DNA of 64,000 nt from a virus, in the IMG/VR virus record IMGVR_UViG_3300020034_000005, positions 1 through 64,000 of that record; one strand, written 5' to 3'. The translations under genes were made by a program, and so were the position numbers. Under the pieces are notes generated by a model that did not search any database, was not told the DNA's origin, and saw only the letters and a list, made by a program, of their open reading frames with translations. Shown piece by piece: positions 8,612 to 15,985 of the stretch (positions are counted from its first letter, which is position 1; the number at the start of each line of letters is the position of its first letter).

Positions 8612-8927
8612 GGCGGGCCTGTTCGACGGCGGCCACGAGTTTCTCCGCGGCGTCGTTGGCGCTGCGGCGGATGGACAAGCTGTGCGGGTCGGACTGTGGC
8701 GGCCGGCCGCCGGACAGCAGGCCCTTCGATTCGGTGGCGGGTGTGCTGCCGGGCAGGACGAACTGCATGTAGCCGTGGAACAGGCGTGTGCCAGGCTTGA
8801 GCCTGGTGCCGGTCACCTCGGCGGCCCGGATGCGGAACTGCCGCTGCTGCTGGCCGACTTCCTTCTTCGTAATGGTGATCCATTCGCCGTCGAAGTTCAC
8901 AGATCCCATGACGCCTTTGACGTCCAT
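8601..8927 (-). CDS. DUF4429-like protein encoded against the head-tail operon
   Basis: A 108-residue protein on the minus strand, filling the 343-base gap in the late operon. Residues 9-20 (SVNFDGEWITIT) and later RLFHGYMQFVLPGS, DPHSLSIRR and NDAAEKLVAAVEQ follow the pattern of DUF4429-type domains with a SHOCT-like C-terminal helix found in Streptomyces proteins. ATG 8927 has a GGGGG run about six bases upstream. The 3' end overlaps the stopper gene tail to tail. It is probably a moron expressed independently of the late genes, perhaps in the lysogen. I see no clear promoter: one would have to lie inside the next gene. Function unknown; the domain call is by eye. Confidence 0.7.
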   Translation of the reverse strand: MDVKGVMGSVNFDGEWITITKKEVGQQQRQFRIRAAEVTGTRLKPGTRLFHGYMQFVLPGSTPATESKGLLSGGRPPQSDPHSLSIRRSANDAAEKLVAAVEQARPTP

Positions 8928-8954
8928 GCCGCCCCCAGGTGAGTCGAGGTGGTC

Positions 8955-9287
8955 ATGATGCCCGCGAAGTTCAAGATGTCCAAGAAGGGCGTCGGACAGC
9001 TGCTGAAGTCCCGCATGATCCAGGCGGACATGCTGGCCCGGGCAGAGCGAATCGAGGCGGCCGCAGTGGGCCTCTCTCCGGCGGGCGGCGCGTCCGACCC
9101 CCACCCGGGGCACTACAAGGGGTCGTTCATCGTGACGACCACGGCCCGCGGGGGGCGCCGCAGAGACCGTGCGACGGCCACGGTCACGAACACCGCGTAC
9201 TACGCCCGCTGGGTGGAGTACGGCACGGAGAAGGTCCCCGCGCATCACGTACTCCTGCGGGCTGCCGCTGCGGGTGGAGGGGCCTGA
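8955..9287 (+). CDS. HK97 gp10-like tail completion / minor structural protein
   Basis: About 110 residues. A basic N-terminal helix (KFKMSKKGVGQLLKSRMIQADMLARAERIE) is followed by YKGSF, TATVTNTAYYARWVEYGTEK and H-x-L-x-x-A. The AYYARWVEYGTE pattern is characteristic of HK97 gp10/putative tail-completion proteins. It would help seal the head-tail joint. ATG 8955 and ATG 8958 are adjacent candidate starts, with GAGG at 8946-8949. The stop overlaps the next start (TGATG). Confidence 0.75.
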   Translation: MMPAKFKMSKKGVGQLLKSRMIQADMLARAERIEAAAVGLSPAGGASDPHPGHYKGSFIVTTTARGGRRRDRATATVTNTAYYARWVEYGTEKVPAHHVLLRAAAAGGGA

Positions 9288-9688
9288 TGGCCGCCGTCGG
9301 GTCGGTAGACGTGGAGCTGGACCTCATCGGCTGGCTGCAGGCGAAATTCGGCGGCGACGCGGTGGTCCGCGACGAGGTCGACAACAACCTCCTCAACGAA
9401 CTGCCGACCGTGCAACTGCAGCGGCTCCCCGCCGGCGGCGACGACGGGTACCGCCTGGACCGCGCCCTGATCGACATCGACGTGTACGCGGCGACGCGCG
9501 GCGAAGCCATTGCGATGGCCTCTCTGATCCGGGGCTGGCTCCTCACCGAGCTGCGCGGATCCTCGACCAGCCGTGCCGTGTACGGGCTCATCAGATCCTC
9601 ACCACCGCCCGCCATCCGCCCCTACGAAAATCTAGGGCTCCGACGTGTCGGGGCCACCTACGAGATCTACTGTCACCCGGTTTCCTGA
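9287..9688 (+). CDS. tail terminator protein
   Basis: A 133-residue protein in the tail-terminator position, directly before the major tail protein. It starts MAAVGSVDVELDLIGWLQAKF, then LPTVQLQRLPAGG, a charged LDRALIDIDVYAATRGEAIAMA helix and VGATYEIYCHPV at the end, in line with the mixed alpha/beta gpU-like fold. It would cap the tail tube once full length is reached. Assignment is by position and general pattern. Confidence 0.72.
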   Translation: MAAVGSVDVELDLIGWLQAKFGGDAVVRDEVDNNLLNELPTVQLQRLPAGGDDGYRLDRALIDIDVYAATRGEAIAMASLIRGWLLTELRGSSTSRAVYGLIRSSPPPAIRPYENLGLRRVGATYEIYCHPVS

Positions 9689-9719
9689 CCGGTTGGGCCC
9701 GCGCCGGACCCTATTCCTG

Positions 9720-9740
9720 ACCCCGCCATGCGGGGTCTTT
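9720..9740 (+). terminator. hairpin terminator or attenuator before the major tail gene
   Basis: ACCCCGC (9720-9726) and GCGGGGT (9730-9736) form a perfect 7-bp stem with a three-base loop, followed by CTTT. It sits between the tail terminator and major tail protein genes, so it is likely a partial terminator or a 5'-end stabilising hairpin for the abundant tail-tube mRNA. Confidence 0.6.
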
Positions 9741-9758
9741 CCTGTTGGGAGACCTTTC

Positions 9759-10346
9759 ATGGTCAACATCACGCGTGCTGCAGATCTGATGGAGGTCGGT
9801 GCCAACGGCGGCGGCTGGTGCGCCGACCTCGGTACGGCGTCCCCGGGCGATCCGGCGGTTCAGCCGGGGGTCCTGTGGTCGCCGATCGGCGCGATCAGCG
9901 ACGACGGCCTGGTGCAGGGTTTCGACGAGGACTCCCAGACGTACACCCCGTGGGGGTTCACGTCTCCTGTCCGTACCACGATCACGAAGTCCCTGCGCAC
10001 GTTCAAGATCACCGCGTGGGAGACGGGCCGCACCACCGTCCAGTCGCTCCAGTACCGCATCCCGGTCGCCGACCTGGCCCCGAGTGTCGGCGGGCTGACC
10101 GCGTTCGCTGAGACGGCGTCGCCGCAGCCGGACCGGCGTGCGTTCTGGTTCATCGTCGAGGACGGTGAGCTGCTGCGCGGATTCTTCTGCCCGGAGGCGG
10201 AGGTGTCGGACCGGTCCGACGTCACGCACAAGCAGGACGAAATGGCCGGCTTCGAGTGGACCATCACCTGCTACCCGGACGAGGCAGGCAACACCGTCTA
10301 CCACGCGGACCGGGTACCGGAGACCGCCGAGTACACCGGTTCCTGA
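9759..10346 (+). CDS. major tail protein
   Basis: A 195-residue protein that would polymerise into the tail tube. It begins MVNITRAADLMEVGANGGGW, has the SDDGLVQGFDEDSQTYTPWG and SLRTFKITAWETGRTTVQSL segments typical of siphophage tube proteins, and ends with an EWTITCYPDEAGNT strand. It is flanked on both sides by strong hairpins and followed by the frameshifted chaperone genes, the standard order. GGGAGA lies shortly upstream of ATG 9759. Confidence 0.88.
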   Translation: MVNITRAADLMEVGANGGGWCADLGTASPGDPAVQPGVLWSPIGAISDDGLVQGFDEDSQTYTPWGFTSPVRTTITKSLRTFKITAWETGRTTVQSLQYRIPVADLAPSVGGLTAFAETASPQPDRRAFWFIVEDGELLRGFFCPEAEVSDRSDVTHKQDEMAGFEWTITCYPDEAGNTVYHADRVPETAEYTGS

Positions 10347-10412
10347 CCCGCCCCCGAACTGGATGGGCGGGCTTTCTGCTGGCGCGGGCCCGGCCCGCCC
10401 ATCCTGCAATTT
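10347..10412 (+). terminator. two mutually exclusive hairpins after the major tail gene
   Basis: CCCGCCC (10347-10353) can pair with GGGCGGG (10365-10371), followed by CTTTCTG. The same right arm, as GATGGGCGGG (10362-10371), can instead pair perfectly over 10 bp with CCCGCCCATC (10394-10403), followed nine bases on by a T5 run. The two folds cannot form together. This is the layout of a terminator with an alternative fold. It would lower expression of the downstream chaperones and tape measure relative to the tail tube. Confidence 0.65.
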
Positions 10413-10451
10413 TTCCCTTTGCCCGCGCCCTGATTGAGGAGGCCCGCGCCC

Positions 10452-10874
10452 ATGGCTGCGAACGCCCGAACTGCCACCGCCCGAACCCGAACCGCCCGCA
10501 CTGCCCGTGCTTCGGTGAAGCCCGCCCCGGTGGAGGACTTCACGGACGACGAGGTCGAGCCGCTTTCCGACGCCGAGGCCCAGGAGCTGGAGGCGACGGG
10601 ACGGCATATCAGCGTGAGCCTCTGCGGGGAGCCCGTGCGCGTGGTGCCTGCCGGCGCCTGGCGGTCCTCCGCGCAGCGCAAGCTCCGCGTCGGCGACCTG
10701 GACGGGTTCATGACGTCGGTGCTGCACGAGGACGACTACGAGCTGTACGAGGAACTCGATCCCACCCAGGAGGAGTTCGTTCAGTTCGTCGCTGACGCCC
10801 AGGAGATCTCCGGGGAGTCGCGGGGAAAGCCTCGTGGGCCGCAGGGGTCGTCGAGGCGCACGCGACGGCGGTAG
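10452..10874 (+). CDS. tail assembly chaperone, short form (gpG-like)
   Basis: A 140-residue protein made when ribosomes do not shift frame. The N-terminus is a run of Ala/Arg/Thr repeats; the middle is acidic (PVEDFTDDEVEPLSDAEAQELEATG) and the body resembles actinophage G-type chaperones that coat the tape measure during tail assembly. GGAGG (10437-10441) precedes ATG 10452. Close to its 3' end (10823-10829) is the GGGAAAG slip site, read as GGA AAG in this frame. The last 14 residues after it are Arg/Ser-rich. Confidence 0.85.
   Translation: MAANARTATARTRTARTARASVKPAPVEDFTDDEVEPLSDAEAQELEATGRHISVSLCGEPVRVVPAGAWRSSAQRKLRVGDLDGFMTSVLHEDDYELYEELDPTQEEFVQFVADAQEISGESRGKPRGPQGSSRRTRRR
10823..10829 (+). 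promoter_or_regulatory. programmed -1 ribosomal frameshift site GGGAAAG
   Basis: The heptamer G GGA AAG is in the correct X-XXY-YYZ register of the upstream frame and is the same slip sequence used by phage lambda G-T. A short stem (CCTCG 10830-10834 with a CGAGG downstream) could stimulate slipping. After the shift, the frame from 10829 is open to 11290. Confidence 0.85.
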
Positions 10875-11290
10875 AGGCCGACCTGGCCGCCCGCTACCCG
10901 CGCGACGCCGATCAGATCGGCGCGTACTGGCGCGGGGAGATGACGCCCCGGCGTCTGGGGGTGCTCCTGCATCACCTTCCGCCGGAGTCGCACACGATGA
11001 CTGCCCTGCGTAATGCGATGCCGGATGAGGAGATCGCGGCGCAGGCCGAGTCGGGTGAGCCGGAGAAGGGCCGCTGGTCGCAGTCCGAGCAGCTCATGGC
11101 CCTGATCGCCGACCGGGTCGCGCAGCTCGTCTATGTGACGGTCTGCGCGAACGTCGAGAAGAAATCGGACCGCCCGCCCGCTCCGGAGCCAATCCGCCGT
11201 CCGGGCGCGGCCCCTCGCAAACCCAAGCGCGCCCTGTCTGAACCGAATGCAACCCGGCTCTTCCAGTTGATCAACGGCGGCGCTGCCTGA
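10829..11290 (+). CDS. tail assembly chaperone, frameshift extension (gpT-like part of GT)
   Basis: This frame is reached by a -1 shift at 10823-10829. It adds 153 residues (starting ASWAAGVVEAHATAVEADLA) to 126 residues of the short form, for a fusion of about 279 residues. The extension has YPRDADQIGAYWRGEMTPRRLGVLLHHLP, typical of T-like domains, and a basic Pro-rich C-terminus. There is no good start codon or ribosome site for separate translation. The fusion binds the tape measure and recruits tail tube subunits in related phages. Confidence 0.85.
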   Translation, partial: ASWAAGVVEAHATAVEADLAARYPRDADQIGAYWRGEMTPRRLGVLLHHLPPESHTMTALRNAMPDEEIAAQAESGEPEKGRWSQSEQLMALIADRVAQLVYVTVCANVEKKSDRPPAPEPIRRPGAAPRKPKRALSEPNATRLFQLINGGAA

Positions 11291-11311
11291 CGTGCGAGAG
11301 GAGACCCTCTC

Positions 11312-14300
11312 GTGGCGATCAGTGTTGGCTCCGTTGAGGTCGATGTCATCCCCAACACCCAGGGGATTCTGGCCCGGTTGCAGGCGGCTTTGGTGCCGCC
11401 TGCAACGCAGGTCGGCGACGAGGTCGGCGAGATCATCGGCAAGCGTATCGCCGCGAAGGTCGGCAGCGCTGTCCGTGACGGCATCAACGACGGGGCGCGG
11501 GCGGCGCGCCCGGCAGCTACCCGGCAGGGAGACGACACGGGCGGTGCTTTCGCCCGCGCGATGAAGGCCCGCCTGGAGGCGGCCTTCAAGTCCCTCCCGA
11601 AGATCAACATTGGGGCGGACACCTCCGAGGCGGATTCGGACCTGCAGGCGCTGCGGGCCCGCATGGAAACCCTTGCGGGCAAACGCATCGGTATCGAAAT
11701 CGACGCCGCCGAAGCGCGGACCGAGATCTCCGACATCGAGGAGCAGCTCCGCCGCCTCGGAGCGTCGCACCCCAACGTCGCCGTCCGCGCCGACACAGCC
11801 GCGGCGATAGCCCAGCTCCAGGCGGTGCGCGAGGAAATCGACCGGGTCTCCGCGAACCCCGGGCACATCCGCCTGGAGACGGACGGCACCCTCGGACAGA
11901 GACTGCGGGCCGCGGTCGCCGAGGCCGAGGCGTCCCTCCCGAACATCAACATCGACGCCGACACCACACCCGCCCAGGCAGAGATCGCCTCCCTGCGCAG
12001 CCAGCTGACGGCCCTGCGGGATGTCCGGATCGGCATCGACATGGATGCGGGCGCCGCCCTGGCGCGCATCGAGGAGATCCAGGTCCGCCTCGCACGGCTG
12101 TCCGCGAGCAACGCGGATATCGCGGTACGGGTCGACGCAGGAGCTGCCTCCTCGCAGCTCCTCGCGGTGGGCGCACTGGCCAGCGCCCTGGACGCCAAGC
12201 GCGTCAACATCAACGTCAGCGCCGCTCAGGCGATGGCGGCGGTCTTCCAGCTGTCCGTGGCCATCGCAGGTCTCGCCGCGATCCCTGCCATCCCCATCCT
12301 CGCGGCGGGGATCGGATCGATCGCGGCCGCCGGTGTCGCCGCGGGCGCCGGTGTGGGCGCCCTCGCGGCGGTGGCGATTCCCGCGTTCAAGGGCATCGCC
12401 AGCACCTTGCAGGCGCAGAAGACCGCGCAGGACGCGGCGACCACGGCGTCCATCAAGGGCGGCCAGGCGGCCGGCCAGGGTGCGGCGAAAGCGCTGCAAC
12501 TGGCCGGGGCGCAGCAGGCTTTGGCGTCGGCGGAGCGCAACGGCGCCCGGCAGATCGCCCAGGCCCAGCAGCAGGTTCAGCAGGCCAAGACGGCGGCTGC
12601 GGATGCGATCGTGCAGGCGGCCCAGCGCAACGCGCAGGCAGCCCGGCAGGTTCAGGACGCGGAGAAGGCTCTCGTCCAGTCGCAGAAGGACGCCAAGCAG
12701 GCGCAGCTCGACCTGACCGCGGCCCGCAAGCAGGCCGGGCAGGAGCTCGAGGACCTCGCGAACCGGTACGTCGACGCACAGCTGTCTCAGCGGGATGCGG
12801 CGCTCGGTGTTCAGGAGGCCCAGCAGCGGCTGGCGCAGGTCAATGCGGCGGGCTCGAAGGCGACTGTTCTGGAACGCCAGCAGGCGCAGCTCGCCTACGA
12901 CCAGGCGTTGCAGCGGCTGCGCGAGCAGACCACCGACACGAAACGGCTGAAGGACCAGCAGGCCGAAGCCGCCAAGACCGGCGTCAAGGGCACCGACACC
13001 TACAAGCAGGCCCAGGACCAGCTCGCGAAAGCCCAGCAGAACGTCGCTGACAAGACTCAGGCCGTCGGCGACGCGCAGACGTCGGCTGCCCAGACGCAGG
13101 TGCAGTCGGCCCGGCAGATCGCGGACGCCCAGCAGCGGGTGTCTGAGGCGACGGCGAACGTCGCGGTCGCCCAGCAGTCCGCCGCTGATGCGGTGTCCAG
13201 TGCTCAGCGTCAGATAGCCTCCGCGTCGCAGTCTGCGGCCGGGGGCGTCGATCAGGCTGCCGTCGCGCAGGCCAAATATCAGGCTGAGCTGGCGAAACTC
13301 ACCCCGGCCGCGCGGGGGACGTTCAACGCGTTCCTGTCGCTGAAGACGGCATTCTCCGACTGGTCGAAGGCGCTGCAGCCTGCGGTGATGCCACTCTTCA
13401 CCCGGGCCCTGGTTGGCCTGAAGAACGCGCTGCCGGGGCTGACCCCGTTCGTACTCGCCGCGGCGAAAGCGATCGGCACGCTGCAGGACCGGGCGTCTGC
13501 CGGGTTCAAGTCCCCGTGGTGGAAGGGCTTCAAAAAGGATCTGGCGGGCTCTGTCGGGCCTGCGATCGTCGGGTTGGGCGTCTCCTTCGGACGCATCTTC
13601 AAAGGCATGGCCGGTGTGATCCAGGCCTTCCTGCCCCACATGAATTCGATCTCCGCGACCATGCAGCGGATCACCGGCCGGTTCGCGACCTGGGGCACCA
13701 GCCTCAAGGGCTCCCCGAAGTTCGAACGGTTCCTCGCCTACGCCGCCCAGCAGGGACCTGTGGTCGCACGGGCCATGGGCGACATCGGCGGTGGGCTCTT
13801 CGACGTCTCAAGGGCACTGTCCCCGCTGTCGGGTCCGGTGCTGCAGAGTCTGGGTGCGGTGGCGCGGGCCGTCGGGTCGATTGCCCGGGATCTGCCGTGG
13901 CTCCTCCAGCTGCTGTACCTGGCTTTCGTCGCGACGAAGCTGTGGACCCTCGCCATGGTCGCGTTCAACCTGGTGGCGGACGCCAACCCGATCACCCTGA
14001 TCGTCCTCGCGATCGTCGCGCTCGTCGCCGCAGTGATCTACGCCTACAAGAACTTCGGCTGGTTCCGCGACCTGGTCAACACCGTCTGGGCGGCAATCCA
14101 GACGGCCGTGCTCTTCGCGTGGAACACGGTCCTCAAGCCCACGTTCGACGCGATCTGGGGTGCGCTTCAAACGATCGGCCGCTGGGCTACCTGGCTCTGG
14201 CAGACGGTCCTCAAGCCGGTGTTCTCGTTCATCTCCGAGGCGGCCAGGCTGCTGTTTACGGCACTCGTCGTGATCGCGATCCTGCCGATCATCCTTGCGG

Positions 14301-15982
14301 TCAAGCTCCTTGGGGCCCACGCGCAGTGGCTGTGGAACACCGCTTTCAAGCCCACGTTCAACGCGATCGCCGCCGGTGCGATGTGGCTGTGGAAGAACTA
14401 CCTGTCGCCGATCTTCGGATGGATCGGGGACAAGGCAAAGTGGCTGTGGAATAACGCGGTCAAGCCCGCATTCGCACTCTTCAAGCAGGGCATGGTTCAG
14501 GTCGGCGACCAGGCAAAGGCGCTGTGGAAGAACGTCATCAGCCCCGTCTTCGGGTGGATCGGCGACCGGGCCAAATGGCTCTGGGCCAACGTCTTGAAAC
14601 CGCAGTTCGCCCTCATCAAATCTGGGGTCGGGCTCGTCGGCGACGCCTTCAAAACGGTCGTCGGCGCCATCAAAACCCAGTGGGACAAACTGGAAGGAAT
14701 CGCCAAAAAGCCCGTCGCGTTCATCGTCAACACCGTCTACAGCAAGGGCCTCAGGCCCACCTGGAACAACGTGGCCAAAGCGTTCGGGGCACCCCAGCTC
14801 CCGGCCGCGAAAGGCTTTGCCCAGGGCGGTGTCCTCCCCGGCTACACCCCGGGTAGGGACGTCCACCGGTTCACGTCCCCGACGGGCGGCGGCCTCGACC
14901 TGTCCGGCGGCGAGGCCATCATGCGCCCCGAGTTCACCCGCGGCGTGGGCTCCGGCTTCGTCTCCTACTTCAACGGGCTCGCCAAGTCGTCGGGCGCCAG
15001 CGGAGTTCGTGCTGCCCTGGCCCCGGTGCTGGGCGGGAACCCGAACACCCCCACCGACCGCAGCCTCGCCTACAAGGACGGCGGGATCTTCGGGTGGATC
15101 GGCAAGGGCGCCTCCGCGGTGGCCGGCGCCGGGTCGGCTGCCTGGAACGGCATCAAGGACGGTGCGTCCTGGCTGACCGACACCCTGGAAGGGTCCGCGC
15201 GCGCAGGGGTCAAGGCTGCTGTGAGCCCGCTGCTCGCGGGTTTCCCGGGCATGGACACGGGGTTCGGGCAGATGCTCCGCAAGGTCCCCGACCACATGAT
15301 CGACGCCCTGTTCGGCTACTCGAAGGACGCCGACACGAAGGGCGCGGGCGGCATCGGCGGCCCGAAGATCCAAACCGCCCTGAACTGGGTGAAGACGCAG
15401 GCGGGCAAGCCCTATCAGTGGGGCGGAAACGGGAACCCCAGCTGGGACTGCTCGGGGCTGCAATCCGCGATCGAATCCGTCATCCGGGGCCAGAAACCGC
15501 ACCGCCGGTGGGCGACCGGGGCGTTCTCCGGGAAGACGGCCCCGCCCGGGTGGGTCCTCAACGGCAACAGCCCCTTCCGCATCGGGATCACCAACGCCGG
15601 GGTGGGCCACACCGCGGGCACCCTCGGCAAAACCAACGTCGAATCGTCCGGTGGCGCAGGCGTCCACATGGGTGCGAGCGCCCGCGGCTGGAACGACCCC
15701 ATGTTCACCAGCCACTACGGGTTCATGCCCGGCAAATTCGACTCCGGCGGCTACCTCCAGCCGGGAATGAACCTTGCCTACAACGGCACCGGGCGGCCCG
15801 AGCCCGTGTTCACCAGCCAGCAGGCCAACGCCCTGACACAGCAGGCCTCGGCTCCCGCCGGCGGCACCTTCGAGGGCGCCCTGGTCCTCGACTCCGGGGA
15901 GTTCCTCGGCCGGGTGCGCGGCGAAGTTCACCAGCAGATGGCTGGCCTGACGACGGTTCTGCGCGCCGGAAGGACGGGGTGA
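11312..15982 (+). CDS. tail tape measure protein with NlpC/P60-like peptidase domain
   Basis: 1556 residues, the largest gene here; its length sets tail length. The N-terminal part holds repeated IN-I-ADT / IGI-IDA units (about 90-300), then a hydrophobic stretch (about 305-365). A long Gln/Ala-rich coiled coil follows (about 370-660), then a central hydrophobic region (about 850-1000). Trp-rich tandem repeats of the type LWxxxxKPxFxxI come next (about 920-1110). Near 1360-1450 is an NlpC/P60-like (C40) peptidase domain with YQWGG, the nucleophile in WDCSG (C about 1379) and a VGHTAG histidine about 50 residues later. It could nick peptidoglycan during DNA injection. GTG 11312 has GAGAGGAGA upstream. 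Confidence 0.93.
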   Translation: MAISVGSVEVDVIPNTQGILARLQAALVPPATQVGDEVGEIIGKRIAAKVGSAVRDGINDGARAARPAATRQGDDTGGAFARAMKARLEAAFKSLPKINIGADTSEADSDLQALRARMETLAGKRIGIEIDAAEARTEISDIEEQLRRLGASHPNVAVRADTAAAIAQLQAVREEIDRVSANPGHIRLETDGTLGQRLRAAVAEAEASLPNINIDADTTPAQAEIASLRSQLTALRDVRIGIDMDAGAALARIEEIQVRLARLSASNADIAVRVDAGAASSQLLAVGALASALDAKRVNINVSAAQAMAAVFQLSVAIAGLAAIPAIPILAAGIGSIAAAGVAAGAGVGALAAVAIPAFKGIASTLQAQKTAQDAATTASIKGGQAAGQGAAKALQLAGAQQALASAERNGARQIAQAQQQVQQAKTAAADAIVQAAQRNAQAARQVQDAEKALVQSQKDAKQAQLDLTAARKQAGQELEDLANRYVDAQLSQRDAALGVQEAQQRLAQVNAAGSKATVLERQQAQLAYDQALQRLREQTTDTKRLKDQQAEAAKTGVKGTDTYKQAQDQLAKAQQNVADKTQAVGDAQTSAAQTQVQSARQIADAQQRVSEATANVAVAQQSAADAVSSAQRQIASASQSAAGGVDQAAVAQAKYQAELAKLTPAARGTFNAFLSLKTAFSDWSKALQPAVMPLFTRALVGLKNALPGLTPFVLAAAKAIGTLQDRASAGFKSPWWKGFKKDLAGSVGPAIVGLGVSFGRIFKGMAGVIQAFLPHMNSISATMQRITGRFATWGTSLKGSPKFERFLAYAAQQGPVVARAMGDIGGGLFDVSRALSPLSGPVLQSLGAVARAVGSIARDLPWLLQLLYLAFVATKLWTLAMVAFNLVADANPITLIVLAIVALVAAVIYAYKNFGWFRDLVNTVWAAIQTAVLFAWNTVLKPTFDAIWGALQTIGRWATWLWQTVLKPVFSFISEAARLLFTALVVIAILPIILAVKLLGAHAQWLWNTAFKPTFNAIAAGAMWLWKNYLSPIFGWIGDKAKWLWNNAVKPAFALFKQGMVQVGDQAKALWKNVISPVFGWIGDRAKWLWANVLKPQFALIKSGVGLVGDAFKTVVGAIKTQWDKLEGIAKKPVAFIVNTVYSKGLRPTWNNVAKAFGAPQLPAAKGFAQGGVLPGYTPGRDVHRFTSPTGGGLDLSGGEAIMRPEFTRGVGSGFVSYFNGLAKSSGASGVRAALAPVLGGNPNTPTDRSLAYKDGGIFGWIGKGASAVAGAGSAAWNGIKDGASWLTDTLEGSARAGVKAAVSPLLAGFPGMDTGFGQMLRKVPDHMIDALFGYSKDADTKGAGGIGGPKIQTALNWVKTQAGKPYQWGGNGNPSWDCSGLQSAIESVIRGQKPHRRWATGAFSGKTAPPGWVLNGNSPFRIGITNAGVGHTAGTLGKTNVESSGGAGVHMGASARGWNDPMFTSHYGFMPGKFDSGGYLQPGMNLAYNGTGRPEPVFTSQQANALTQQASAPAGGTFEGALVLDSGEFLGRVRGEVHQQMAGLTTVLRAGRTG

Positions 15983-15985
15983 CCG

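Noticed and set aside
8326-8883. Alternative minus-strand frame overlapping the stopper gene
   Set aside because: The frame with DUF4429-like motifs (8601-8927) fits better; this one is a His/Arg-rich shadow.
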